From NCBI GenBank assembly GCA_016932385.1, contig JAFGCY010000003.1, positions 1 to 40,910 of the forward strand: a stretch of 40,910 bases of DNA. Reading direction: 5' to 3'. Positions 15,033 to 22,376 of the stretch are shown one piece after another (the stretch's first letter is position 1; each line of letters starts with the position of its first letter). This DNA comes from a bacterium. Lineage in GTDB: Bacteria; 4484-113; JAFGCY01. Below the pieces are notes generated by a model. The model made no database searches. It had not been told where the DNA came from and saw nothing but the letters and a program-made list of their open reading frames with translations. The translations under genes were made by a program, and so were the position numbers.

Positions 15033-16181
15033 GTGACGAAATACAAGGAGCGGCACAAGCTCAAGGAGGCGGTCGAACGCATTGCCGCCGCCAACCAGCT
15101 TGCGGCGGACCGGCTGAGCCCCATGACTTTCCCCAAGACACTGGACGAGGCTTTTCATAACAAAACAGTCCTGGTCACCGGCGGAACCGGCAGCATCGGG
15201 CGCGAGATCGTCCGGCAGGTGCTCAATTACGGCCCGCGCGTGGTGCGTGTCTACAGCCGCAACGAGTACAACCAGTACATGATGCGCAAGGACTTCAACG
15301 ACCGGCCGGATCTGCGCTTCATGATCGGCGACGTGCGCGACCGCGAGCGGCTGATGCGCGCCTGCGAGGATGTGGAAGTGTTGTTCCACGCCAGCGCGCT
15401 GAAGCACGTCGAGGTGTGCGAATACAACCCCTTCGAAGCCGTCAAGACCAACGTCAGCGGTACCCAGAACGTCGTCGAGGCTGCGCTGGACTACAACATG
15501 GAACTGCTGGTCGGCATCAGCACGGACAAGGCGGTCAGCCCCACCAACACCATGGGCGCCACCAAACTCCTCAGCGAGCGGGTGGTGCTGGCGGCCAACA
15601 AGTACAAGGGCGACCGCCGCACGCGCTTCACCGTGATCCGGTTCGGCAACGTACTGGCCAGCCGCGGCAGCGCGATTCCGCGCTTCATCCAGCAGATCCG
15701 CGACGGGGGTCCGGTGACGCTGACGCATCGCGACATGCGGCGGTTCTTCATGAGCATCCCGCAGGCCGTGGAACTGGCCCTGACCGCCAGCCTGAAATCG
15801 CGTGGCGGCGACATCTACATCCTGAAAATGCCCGTGCTGCGGATTGCCGACCTGATCAGCGCGCTAGTGGAGATCTATGCGCCGCGCTTCGGCCGGCAAC
15901 CCGCCGAGATCGAGGTCAAGGAAATCGGCCTTTTGCCCGGTGAAAAGCTGTATGAATCCCTGATGACGCCCGAGGAAGCGCTCTACGCTTCCGAATTCGA
16001 AAGCTACTACCAGGTCGAGCCCTTGCGCGCGGTCGACCAGCAACGCCTGGCCCATCCACCGGCCGGTTACGACAGCGCCGCCGAGCCGCTGCTCTCTAAA
16101 AACGAAATTATACAGATGCTTGCCGGCCAAGGTCTGGTAGAAGTATTTCTGGCGGCACTTCCGGAAACGGTCGGCGAATAA
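15033..16181 (+). CDS. CapD-type NDP-sugar epimerase/dehydratase
   Basis: This 382-residue enzyme belongs to the extended SDR group that modifies UDP-sugars for polysaccharides or glycans (CapD, PseB, soluble half of WbpM). It has the Rossmann motif VTGGTGSIG, the segment FHASALKHVEVCEYNP, and STDKAVSPTNTMGATK, where Met sits in the place of the usual Tyr of YxxxK, as in the WbpM/FlaA1 subgroup. No transmembrane segments are present, unlike full-length WbpM. A C-terminal part (about 290-382) follows LPGEKLYESLMTPEE, also family-typical. The start is ambiguous: GTG 15033 has GATAAT 6 bases upstream, while GTG 14997 is 12 residues longer; neither has a Shine-Dalgarno. Confidence 0.9.
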   Translation: MTKYKERHKLKEAVERIAAANQLAADRLSPMTFPKTLDEAFHNKTVLVTGGTGSIGREIVRQVLNYGPRVVRVYSRNEYNQYMMRKDFNDRPDLRFMIGDVRDRERLMRACEDVEVLFHASALKHVEVCEYNPFEAVKTNVSGTQNVVEAALDYNMELLVGISTDKAVSPTNTMGATKLLSERVVLAANKYKGDRRTRFTVIRFGNVLASRGSAIPRFIQQIRDGGPVTLTHRDMRRFFMSIPQAVELALTASLKSRGGDIYILKMPVLRIADLISALVEIYAPRFGRQPAEIEVKEIGLLPGEKLYESLMTPEEALYASEFESYYQVEPLRAVDQQRLAHPPAGYDSAAEPLLSKNEIIQMLAGQGLVEVFLAALPETVGE

Positions 16182-16266
16182 CCGGCATCGGTGACCGGGG
16201 TTTAGCGGTTGCCGGATTGACTGATTGGTGGACATGCAAGAAAATTTTGCTTTGCGGAGTGGCGTA

Positions 16267-16584
16267 ATGCGACAGCTCCTGGCAAAGTGGTTGAGTAAAG
16301 GTGAAGCGGTTTCCGTAATGGGCTATACCGGCGACGTCTATGATTCTCCTCCGGCGGTAATCCGGGTCGCCATGACCATCTCCTGTGTCTTCGGGGCCGT
16401 GTTGATGCTGTGGCATCTGATCCCCACCGGGCTGGGTATTCCGATCATCCTGACAGTCTCCGGGCTGGCCTTCGCAATCTACCTAGTCTGGATCGTCCCC
16501 CGCGCCTCGCAGACCGCGATCGTGACATTAAGCTACTGGACGATGCTTGGGGTATTTGCCCTCTTCCTGCCGCTTAGCATCTAG
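16267..16584 (+). CDS. Small membrane protein, function unknown
   Basis: This 105-residue protein has three predicted transmembrane helices, roughly residues 30-50, 56-74 and 82-103, after a polar N-terminus with GYTGDVYDSPPAVIR. I chose ATG 16267 because GGAG lies 7 bases upstream; starts at 16225, 16228 or 16234 have no such site. It follows the CapD-like gene by 85 bases and converges on the Rrf2 regulator. I do not recognise a family. Confidence 0.65.
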   Translation: MRQLLAKWLSKGEAVSVMGYTGDVYDSPPAVIRVAMTISCVFGAVLMLWHLIPTGLGIPIILTVSGLAFAIYLVWIVPRASQTAIVTLSYWTMLGVFALFLPLSI

Positions 16585-16595
16585 GCTGCCGGCTG

Positions 16596-17075
16596 CTACT
16601 TATCCTGCGTGGACTTCAAGCGACTTGGATTGGCCGACCATTTCATCTTGCAGTTGACCTGGTCCAAAATCGACTTATGCGCGCAGGGCTGCTTGATCAA
16701 GTCGGCTACCGTCCAGCGCCTCAGCACGCTCGTGATCGCGCCATGCAATTCATGCATCGCCCGGTGATAGCTGCAGACAACGTCGAGGTTGTCATACTCG
16801 GCGCAGTAGTCGCCGAGAATCCGGCCCTGGCAGGCCTCGACAGTGTCGAGAAGGGTGATCGCGACGGGACTGCGGCCAAGCTGTACGCCACCCCGGGCAC
16901 CCCGTTGCGCCTTGAGAATGCCGGCGCGCACCAGCAGCGACGTCACCTTCGTCGTATATGAAGGTGAAGCGCCGATCGCCTCGGCGATCCGGGCCGGTGG
17001 AATGTAGTCCTGGTCCTCGGCCAGACAGAGGAAGACCAGGGTTTGTACCGCAAGTTCTGATGTTTTGCTGAGCAT
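16596..17075 (-). CDS. Rrf2-family transcriptional regulator, probably Fe-S binding
   Basis: This 159-residue regulator has an Rrf2 winged helix (about 1-75): MLSKTSELAVQTLVFL, IPPARIAEAIGASPSYTTKV and the wing LKAQRGARGGVQLGRSP. Three Cys (82, 91, 101; spacing CX8CX9C) fall in the region where IscR and NsrR bind an iron-sulphur cluster, though the spacing is wider than usual. Two more Cys (131, 142) occur near the C-terminus. It is divergent from hcp with about 255 bases between starts, so it most likely controls hcp in response to nitric oxide or redox stress; that is inference from NsrR-hcp pairs. I start at ATG 17075 since homology begins there; an upstream frame to 17183 is non-homologous. 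Confidence 0.9.
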   Translation of the reverse strand: MLSKTSELAVQTLVFLCLAEDQDYIPPARIAEAIGASPSYTTKVTSLLVRAGILKAQRGARGGVQLGRSPVAITLLDTVEACQGRILGDYCAEYDNLDVVCSYHRAMHELHGAITSVLRRWTVADLIKQPCAHKSILDQVNCKMKWSANPSRLKSTQDK

Positions 17076-17083
17076 CTTGAATC

Positions 17084-17099
17084 CACCCAGTCCTGGGTG
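17084..17099 (-). promoter_or_regulatory. Short palindrome just upstream of the Rrf2 start
   Basis: CACCCAG (17084-17090), TC, CTGGGTG (17093-17099) is a perfect 7-bp-arm inverted repeat whose edge is 8 bases before the Rrf2 start codon. It could be an autoregulatory site or an mRNA hairpin covering the ribosome binding site. Confidence 0.4.
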
Positions 17100-17197
17100 C
17101 GACTGAAATGCTACCATATCGCTCCACCTTAGTCGAATAGCCGCTCGCCGTATGCAGAGTACCGGCAGAACCGCCCGATCCACTTGTTCTCTCTTAA

Positions 17198-17248
17198 TCA
17201 GAAATGCTGTGCTGTAGTGCTTGCAATTCTGATATTTCTGAGTATAAT
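17198..17248 (+). promoter_or_regulatory. hcp promoter with repeated TTCTGA elements
   Basis: TTGCAA (17221-17226), a 16-base spacer and TATAAT (17243-17248) form a strong promoter pointing to hcp. The spacer holds two direct TTCTGA copies (17227-17232 and 17236-17241) 9 bp apart. An inverted copy, TCAGAAAT (17198-17205), mirrors ATTTCTGA (17234-17241). These hexamers are candidate regulator sites overlapping the promoter. They do not match the published NsrR consensus well. Confidence 0.6.
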
Positions 17249-17330
17249 AATCATATTACCATCAATTTCCCTAAGCGCAACGTCTTAGCTCGAAATGAAT
17301 GGTGGAAAGTACACAATCGGGAGGCGACCA

Positions 17331-18992
17331 ATGAGTATGTTTTGTTATCAGTGCGAGCAAACAGCCCAAGGCTCTGGTTGTACTGCGATGGGAGTCTGCG
17401 GTAAAAGCCCGGAAACGGCTGCGTTACAGGACCTGCTGGTGGAGGCCGTGAAAGGCATCTGTCAATACGCCTGGCGCGCGAACAGCGCCGGTCTGCATGA
17501 TCGGGAGATCGACGTGTTCGTGATCGAAGCGCTGTTTGCCACGGTCACCAACGTGGACTTCGATGCCGCCAGGATTGAGGAGTTGCTTCACCAAGCCGCG
17601 GAACTGCGGGACAGAGCCCGGGGCATGTGCAAAAGCGCCGGGCTTAGGGTCGAAGTGGCGAGCGATGCCGCGGCCGGGTGGCAGCCTGCCGAAACCCGCG
17701 ATGGTTTGGTCGAGCAGGGCCAGGGAGTTTCGATCGCATCAAGGCAGCGGCAGCTTGGCGGCGACGTCAACGGTCTGATGGAGCTCTATCTATACGGATT
17801 GAAGGGCGCGGCGGCCTATGCAGACCACGCCTTGATCCTCGGCGTCGAGGACGAGCAGCTCTACGCTGACTTCAATGAGGCGATGTGTTATTTGGCCGAA
17901 GGTCCATTCACGATTGATGAGTTGACGAAGCGCTGCCTGGCCGCCGGCGAGATCAACCTGCGCGTGATGGAGCTTCTGGACCGGGCCAACACCACGGCCT
18001 ACGGCCATCCGGTTCCGACCAAGGTCCGTACCACGCCGGTCAAGGGCAAGGCGATTCTGGTCAGCGGTCACGATCTCAAGGATCTGGAAGAGCTGCTCAA
18101 GCAGACCGAGGGCCAAGGCATCAATGTTTATACTCACGGCGAGATGCTGCCCTGCCATGCTTATCCGGGTTTGAATAAATACAACCATCTGGTTGGTAAT
18201 TACGGTGGAGCTTGGCAGGACCAGGCTCGGGAGTTTTCGGAGTTTCCCGGCGCGATCCTGATGACTACCAACTGTATCCAGAAGCCGCGCGAGGATTATA
18301 AAAACCGTATCTTCACAACTGGGCTGGTTGGCTGGCCCGGCGTCACGCATGTCACGGACTATCAGTTCGGTCCGGTGATTCAGGCCGCCTTGGCCGCCCC
18401 AGGCTTTGCCGAGGATGCGGCGGAGCACACGATCACGGTCGGCTTCGGCCACAACGCGGTGCTCGGGGTTGCCGACAAGGTGATCGAGGCCGTCAAGAAC
18501 GGCGCGATCCGCCACTTCTTCCTGATCGGCGGGTGTGACGGCGCCAAGACTGGGCGCAACTACTACACCGAGTTGGCGGAACAGGTGCCCGACGACTGCA
18601 TGATCCTGACCTTGGCTTGCGGAAAGTACCGCTTTAACAAGCTGGAATTCGGTGAGATCGGCGGGATTCCGCGCCTGCTGGACATCGGCCAGTGCAACGA
18701 TGCCTACTCGGCGATCAAGATCGCGGTGGCGCTGGCCGGGGCCTTCGGCTGCACGGTCAACGAGCTGCCGCTGAGCCTGGTGCTCAGCTGGTATGAGCAG
18801 AAAGCCGTGGCGATTCTGCTGACGCTTTTGCACCTTGGTATCAAGGGTATCCGGATCGGTCCGAGCCTGCCAGCCTTTATTACGCCGGCAGTGCTGAGTG
18901 TATTGGTGGATGCCTTTGATCTCAAGGCAATCACGACGCCCGCGGATGATCTGAGGGCAATCCTCGAGCCGGCGTCGGCAGCGGCGAATTAG
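17331..18992 (+). CDS. hcp: Hydroxylamine reductase / hybrid cluster protein
   Basis: Hcp carries a cubane Fe-S cluster and a hybrid Fe-S-O cluster. It reduces hydroxylamine in vitro and is linked to nitric oxide detoxification. This 553-residue protein has N-terminal Cys5, Cys8, Cys17 and Cys23 (CX2CX8CX5C), the anaerobic class I type rather than the E. coli class II spacing. Hybrid-cluster regions are intact: [57 protein letters not shown] and SWYEQKAV. The ATG at 17331 has GGGAGG 6 bases upstream. An in-frame ATG at 17295 would add 12 unrelated residues. No hcr reductase gene follows, consistent with class I proteins. It is divergent from an Rrf2 regulator. Confidence 0.96.
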   Translation: MSMFCYQCEQTAQGSGCTAMGVCGKSPETAALQDLLVEAVKGICQYAWRANSAGLHDREIDVFVIEALFATVTNVDFDAARIEELLHQAAELRDRARGMCKSAGLRVEVASDAAAGWQPAETRDGLVEQGQGVSIASRQRQLGGDVNGLMELYLYGLKGAAAYADHALILGVEDEQLYADFNEAMCYLAEGPFTIDELTKRCLAAGEINLRVMELLDRANTTAYGHPVPTKVRTTPVKGKAILVSGHDLKDLEELLKQTEGQGINVYTHGEMLPCHAYPGLNKYNHLVGNYGGAWQDQAREFSEFPGAILMTTNCIQKPREDYKNRIFTTGLVGWPGVTHVTDYQFGPVIQAALAAPGFAEDAAEHTITVGFGHNAVLGVADKVIEAVKNGAIRHFFLIGGCDGAKTGRNYYTELAEQVPDDCMILTLACGKYRFNKLEFGEIGGIPRLLDIGQCNDAYSAIKIAVALAGAFGCTVNELPLSLVLSWYEQKAVAILLTLLHLGIKGIRIGPSLPAFITPAVLSVLVDAFDLKAITTPADDLRAILEPASAAAN

Positions 18993-19006
18993 TCACTTGC
19001 CTTATC

Positions 19007-19037
19007 AACCATGGGCGCCTAGCCGGCGTCCATGGTT
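19007..19037. terminator. Long hairpin between convergent hcp and M56 genes
   Basis: AACCATGGGCGCC (19007-19019) pairs with GGCGTCCATGGTT (19025-19037), a 13-bp stem with one G-T pair and a 5-base loop. It lies between two convergent stop codons and probably ends or insulates both transcripts. No T-run follows on either strand, so Rho-independent termination is not certain. Confidence 0.5.
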
Positions 19038-19070
19038 AATTCCCCTCGAATACCAAGTTGTGCAACCCGA

Positions 19071-20000
19071 TTAATAGCCAAGGTAACAGGCGCATAGGCA
19101 GCGCGAGACTGGATTGAGCAGCATCGCGGCCGCCGGAACAACGCTTAGCACGGCCACGACCGCGCCCAGTATCCGAGCAGGGATAATAGAACACCAACCG
19201 CATGGTTTAACCAATTCCTTTAAGCGCAAGCTCTGCTCGGCATAGGATAAGTGGCTGGCCACCGCCGGACTCTCCCATTTCAGAGCAAAGCCGGTGGCGT
19301 GCATGACCAGCGAAAAGTATGCCCGGGCGTCGCAGTTTTGCCGGCACTTGTTGTCGACTGCCAGCTCGCAGTCCAACTCGTAGGTACGCGCCCAACGGCG
19401 AGCCCAGGGCAGGATCGCGTACAACCCGCCTATATACATGATCAACAGCCGGTGCAGGTTGTCACGCCGGTGCCGGTGGCAGTTCTCGTGTGCCAGCGCC
19501 ATGTCACGCTGGAAATCATCCAGTTGTTCCCAATATACAGGATTGGCCCAGATCTCCGGCCGCCAGACGCCGACCAGGCTGATCGTGGGGATCGTTTCGG
19601 TCGCGCGCAGCGTGTACTTGCCATGCCGGATCGTTGCCGGAGAACGCGTGTGGTCGGGAATCCGGCCCCGCCGCCAGTGCAGCCACGCCAGGATCAGGCT
19701 GGTTGCCAATGTGATCGCTCCGGCGGTTACGATCGCCGCGCCCCAGCCGCCGTACATCAGCCGGTGGAAATATGGCGTGGTCATCTGGATCCGGTCGTTG
19801 ACTACGCCCAGATAGATCGTGACGGCCAACAGCGAGTTAAGGAGAAACGCGCCGCTGAGAATGAAGAACGCGGTCTCCGCCCGCACGGCGGGAGCCAGGC
19901 GGGGGCGCAAGATCGCCAGCAGCAGGCTGGCGAGTGACAGGGTGGCGAGACCCAACAGGTAACCCAGCGAAACCACCCGGATCAGCGCCCATACTTCCAT
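19071..20000 (-). CDS. BlaR1-like M56 membrane metalloprotease lacking a beta-lactam sensor domain
   Basis: This 309-residue M56-family zinc protease has membrane helices at about 7-29, 42-65, 85-107 and 275-296. The zinc motif HENCH (171-175) is followed by ELDCELAVD (208-216), the downstream acidic motif of the family. BlaR1 cleaves the BlaI repressor after a signal; here the penicillin-binding sensor domain of BlaR1 is absent, and the chain ends shortly after the last helix. Nine Cys lie within the protease core and tail: 174, 211, 219, 223, 267, 270 (CGWC), 301, 303 and 305 (CLCAC at the very end). It follows the BlaI gene after 52 bases on the same strand. I infer that Cys clusters sense metal and trigger cleavage; this is untested. 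Confidence 0.85.
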   Translation of the reverse strand: MEVWALIRVVSLGYLLGLATLSLASLLLAILRPRLAPAVRAETAFFILSGAFLLNSLLAVTIYLGVVNDRIQMTTPYFHRLMYGGWGAAIVTAGAITLATSLILAWLHWRRGRIPDHTRSPATIRHGKYTLRATETIPTISLVGVWRPEIWANPVYWEQLDDFQRDMALAHENCHRHRRDNLHRLLIMYIGGLYAILPWARRWARTYELDCELAVDNKCRQNCDARAYFSLVMHATGFALKWESPAVASHLSYAEQSLRLKELVKPCGWCSIIPARILGAVVAVLSVVPAAAMLLNPVSRCLCACYLGY

Positions 20001-20052
20001 AAGTATTTAATGAGTACCCACGCAACCGTTTCAGATTACCTAATTTGCCACC

Positions 20053-20457
20053 TCACTTAATGTGGCCGCGTTCCTTTAACTCGGCAATCAAGGCCTTGAG
20101 CTGTTCCGGGTCGTCCTCCTGCAGGGCATCGACCAGCGAGCTCGCCACGGGTGCGGCATCGCCCCGGAACCGGCTGAACAAGTCGCTGAGACGCTCTTTG
20201 AGCAGACCGGCCCGCGATTGGCGCGGCAAGTAATGATAGGCAGTCTTCGTCCGGCGGCGCGAGACAAGCTTCTTCTTGTGCAGCACATCAAAGACGGTCT
20301 TGATCGTGGTGTAGGCGTATTGCTTCTCGGACTGTGAGTTGAAGGCGTCGACGCAATCCCGCGCAGTACAACCCGGGTTGTCCCAGACGTATTCCAACAC
20401 CTGGCGCTGAAGTGGCCCGAGTTGGGTTTCCGCGTGACTTGCTTTTTTGTCTGCCAT
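20053..20457 (-). CDS. BlaI/MecI/CopY-family repressor
   Basis: This 134-residue winged-helix repressor has the family core LGPLQRQVLEYVWDNPGCT, YAYTTIKTVFDVLHKKKLV and RRRTKTAYHYLPRQSR, then a C-terminal dimerisation part. BlaI and MecI are inactivated by proteolysis by BlaR1, while CopY releases DNA when copper binds its C-terminal CxC motifs. Here there is no C-terminal CxC; only Cys30 and Cys35 exist, so metal sensing within this protein looks unlikely. The M56 protease gene directly downstream makes proteolytic control likely. It is divergent from the TolC-led efflux operon, with two palindromes between them that should be its operators. It starts at ATG 20457. Confidence 0.93.
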   Translation of the reverse strand: MADKKASHAETQLGPLQRQVLEYVWDNPGCTARDCVDAFNSQSEKQYAYTTIKTVFDVLHKKKLVSRRRTKTAYHYLPRQSRAGLLKERLSDLFSRFRGDAAPVASSLVDALQEDDPEQLKALIAELKERGHIK

Positions 20458-20505
20458 AACGATACCAATACTACCCCGCGGCAGGCGGGTTATATCTATT
20501 TTGTC

Positions 20506-20535
20506 TAGTAGCTACTAAAAGATTCGTAGCTACTA
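20506..20535. promoter_or_regulatory. Tandem operators for the BlaI-type repressor
   Basis: TAGTAGCTACTA (20506-20517) is a perfect 12-bp palindrome. A second copy, TCGTAGCTACTA (20524-20535), shares the GTAGCTAC core. Centres are 18 bp apart. They sit between the divergent repressor and TolC genes, just upstream of TATAGT (20541-20546), a plausible -10 for the efflux operon. BlaI-family dimers usually bind such short tandem palindromes. Confidence 0.7.
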
Positions 20536-20564
20536 TGTGGTATAGTAACACGCGAGAGAAAGGC

Positions 20565-22376
20565 ATGCAACCTTTAACGGTGAAAATCCCGCTTTTCCTG
20601 GTGCTCTGGCTGTGGTTGGCCGGACCCGCGACGGCCGAGGATGCGATCATCCTTGAGGTGGCCGATACGGGCCTCTACCTGCCAAATACAGCTTATGATC
20701 AGGATCGGCATTATCTAGGCGGCGGCGGCGAGTTGCTCAATCGCAGCGCACGACTGCTCAACGACGCCGATAGCTTGCTGCAAGCTTTGCATGCCCTGCC
20801 GCCGGAGCTCAGCGGCAGTGTCGTCGTCGAGCAGCCGACGGCGGACGAGCTGGCCGGGCTGATCGCCCTGGCGCTGCAGCACAATCCGGAGCTGGCGCCG
20901 TTTCGGTCACGGCTGGCCGGCCAGGCCGCCCGTACTCGCCAGGCCGGGGCCAAGCAGGATCCGATGCTGGCTTTCAACCTGGCCAATTTCCCGTTGCCGC
21001 AACTGGACGCCGGCGATGTGCCGATGACGCAATACGTGCTGGGGTGGAGCCAGAAATACGAAAGCTACGGCAAGCGTGACCTGCGCCGCCGGATCTCCAG
21101 CCTCGGCGAGGACTTGATCCAGCTTGAACTGGCCCAGCACGAACTGGACATTGTCAAGAAGGTCACGAGCGTCTATTACGACTTGGCCAGTACGAAAGCC
21201 AGGTTGAACGTATTGGATGACAACGAGCAACTACTGGTGTTGCTCAAGGAATTCGCCGAAAGCAAGTACGCCCTGGGAACGGCCCCCCAGGCACAGGTAT
21301 TGCAGGCACAGCTGGAACTGACCAAGCTGACCGAACGGCGGATTGCGCTTAGCAGCCTGTATGACAGGCAGATGGAAACACTGGCCGGCCTGCTGGGACA
21401 TGCCGAGGAGTTCGCGCCCGAGAATCTGCGGCTGTCAATCGACTACCCCGTACCGCGCGAAATGAATATGGCTGTTGAAGATCTGGTGCCGGTGGCGCTG
21501 GGAGAGTTACCGGATTATCAGCGGCTCGATGTTCTGGAGAACCAGCAGCTCAACCAGATCGAGCTGGCGCGTCGGGCCTACCGGCCGGACTATACTGTGT
21601 CCGCGTCGTACGGGCTGCGCTACGGCAAACGCGATTTTATCTCCGTAGGTATCAGCATTCCGCTGTTCACACACAAGGCGGAGCGCCAGGATGCCCAATT
21701 GCAGGAGGCCTATGCCACGCTCGACCAGACAGTAAGCAACCGCCTGATGCTCGAAAATTCGCTCGCCACCGAGATCAACCTGGCCCTCGTCGACCTAACC
21801 CGGGTCGTGGAACTCAGCCGGCTGTACCGCGAGGGACTTGTGCCCCAAGCCCGCCTGGCGCTCGACAGCGCCATCGCCGGCTATGCCGCGGATCAGGTGG
21901 ATCTGGCGATGTTGCTCAAGGCTCAGACCGAGTTGCTGAATTACGAGCTGGAACTTGAAGAGCTTTCGGTGTCGTACTTGGCCGCGTTGAGCGGCCTGCA
22001 GGTACTCACCGCGGGTGAGTTTGACCCACTGCCGTACTTGCGGGATGGCGCGCCGGCGGATGGTGTAGCGCCATTGGATCTGGTGGCTGCCGCCGACGCG
22101 TTCAGCGCCAATCTGGCCCCGCTGGAAACGGCGGATGCGACCAGTCCGCCAACAGTCCCGCCGATTCAAGAACCACCACCGATTGCGGGAGTCGAGCCCG
22201 CCATAAATACGCAGCCGGGCTTTATCTCCGAATTGGAGCTGCCGCAGGCGTCTGAGCCTGTCGCGCGTGCCGATGATCCAGTTGAACCAGTCGAAGCTGC
22301 GACAACTTCCACTGACTTCTATGCGCCTTATCAACCCCCACCGCCCGTCGGGCTAGAGGATAAAGAAAATGAATAA
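20565..22376 (+). CDS. TolC-family outer membrane efflux protein with a long C-terminal extension
   Basis: This 603-residue outer membrane channel of a tripartite efflux system (CusC/CzcC type) has a signal peptide (residues 1-24, ending PATAED). The TolC repeats are recognisable from LIALALQHNPELAPFRSRLAGQAARTRQ to LSVSYLAALSGLQ. Residues about 493-603 form a Pro/Glu/Ala-rich tail with no recognised domain, unusual in this family. I start at ATG 20565 with an AAAGG just upstream; ATG 20535 lies within an operator and a promoter box and adds ten residues. The gene heads the efflux operon, and its end overlaps the next gene by 8 bases. Confidence 0.9.
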   Translation: MQPLTVKIPLFLVLWLWLAGPATAEDAIILEVADTGLYLPNTAYDQDRHYLGGGGELLNRSARLLNDADSLLQALHALPPELSGSVVVEQPTADELAGLIALALQHNPELAPFRSRLAGQAARTRQAGAKQDPMLAFNLANFPLPQLDAGDVPMTQYVLGWSQKYESYGKRDLRRRISSLGEDLIQLELAQHELDIVKKVTSVYYDLASTKARLNVLDDNEQLLVLLKEFAESKYALGTAPQAQVLQAQLELTKLTERRIALSSLYDRQMETLAGLLGHAEEFAPENLRLSIDYPVPREMNMAVEDLVPVALGELPDYQRLDVLENQQLNQIELARRAYRPDYTVSASYGLRYGKRDFISVGISIPLFTHKAERQDAQLQEAYATLDQTVSNRLMLENSLATEINLALVDLTRVVELSRLYREGLVPQARLALDSAIAGYAADQVDLAMLLKAQTELLNYELELEELSVSYLAALSGLQVLTAGEFDPLPYLRDGAPADGVAPLDLVAAADAFSANLAPLETADATSPPTVPPIQEPPPIAGVEPAINTQPGFISELELPQASEPVARADDPVEPVEAATTSTDFYAPYQPPPPVGLEDKENE

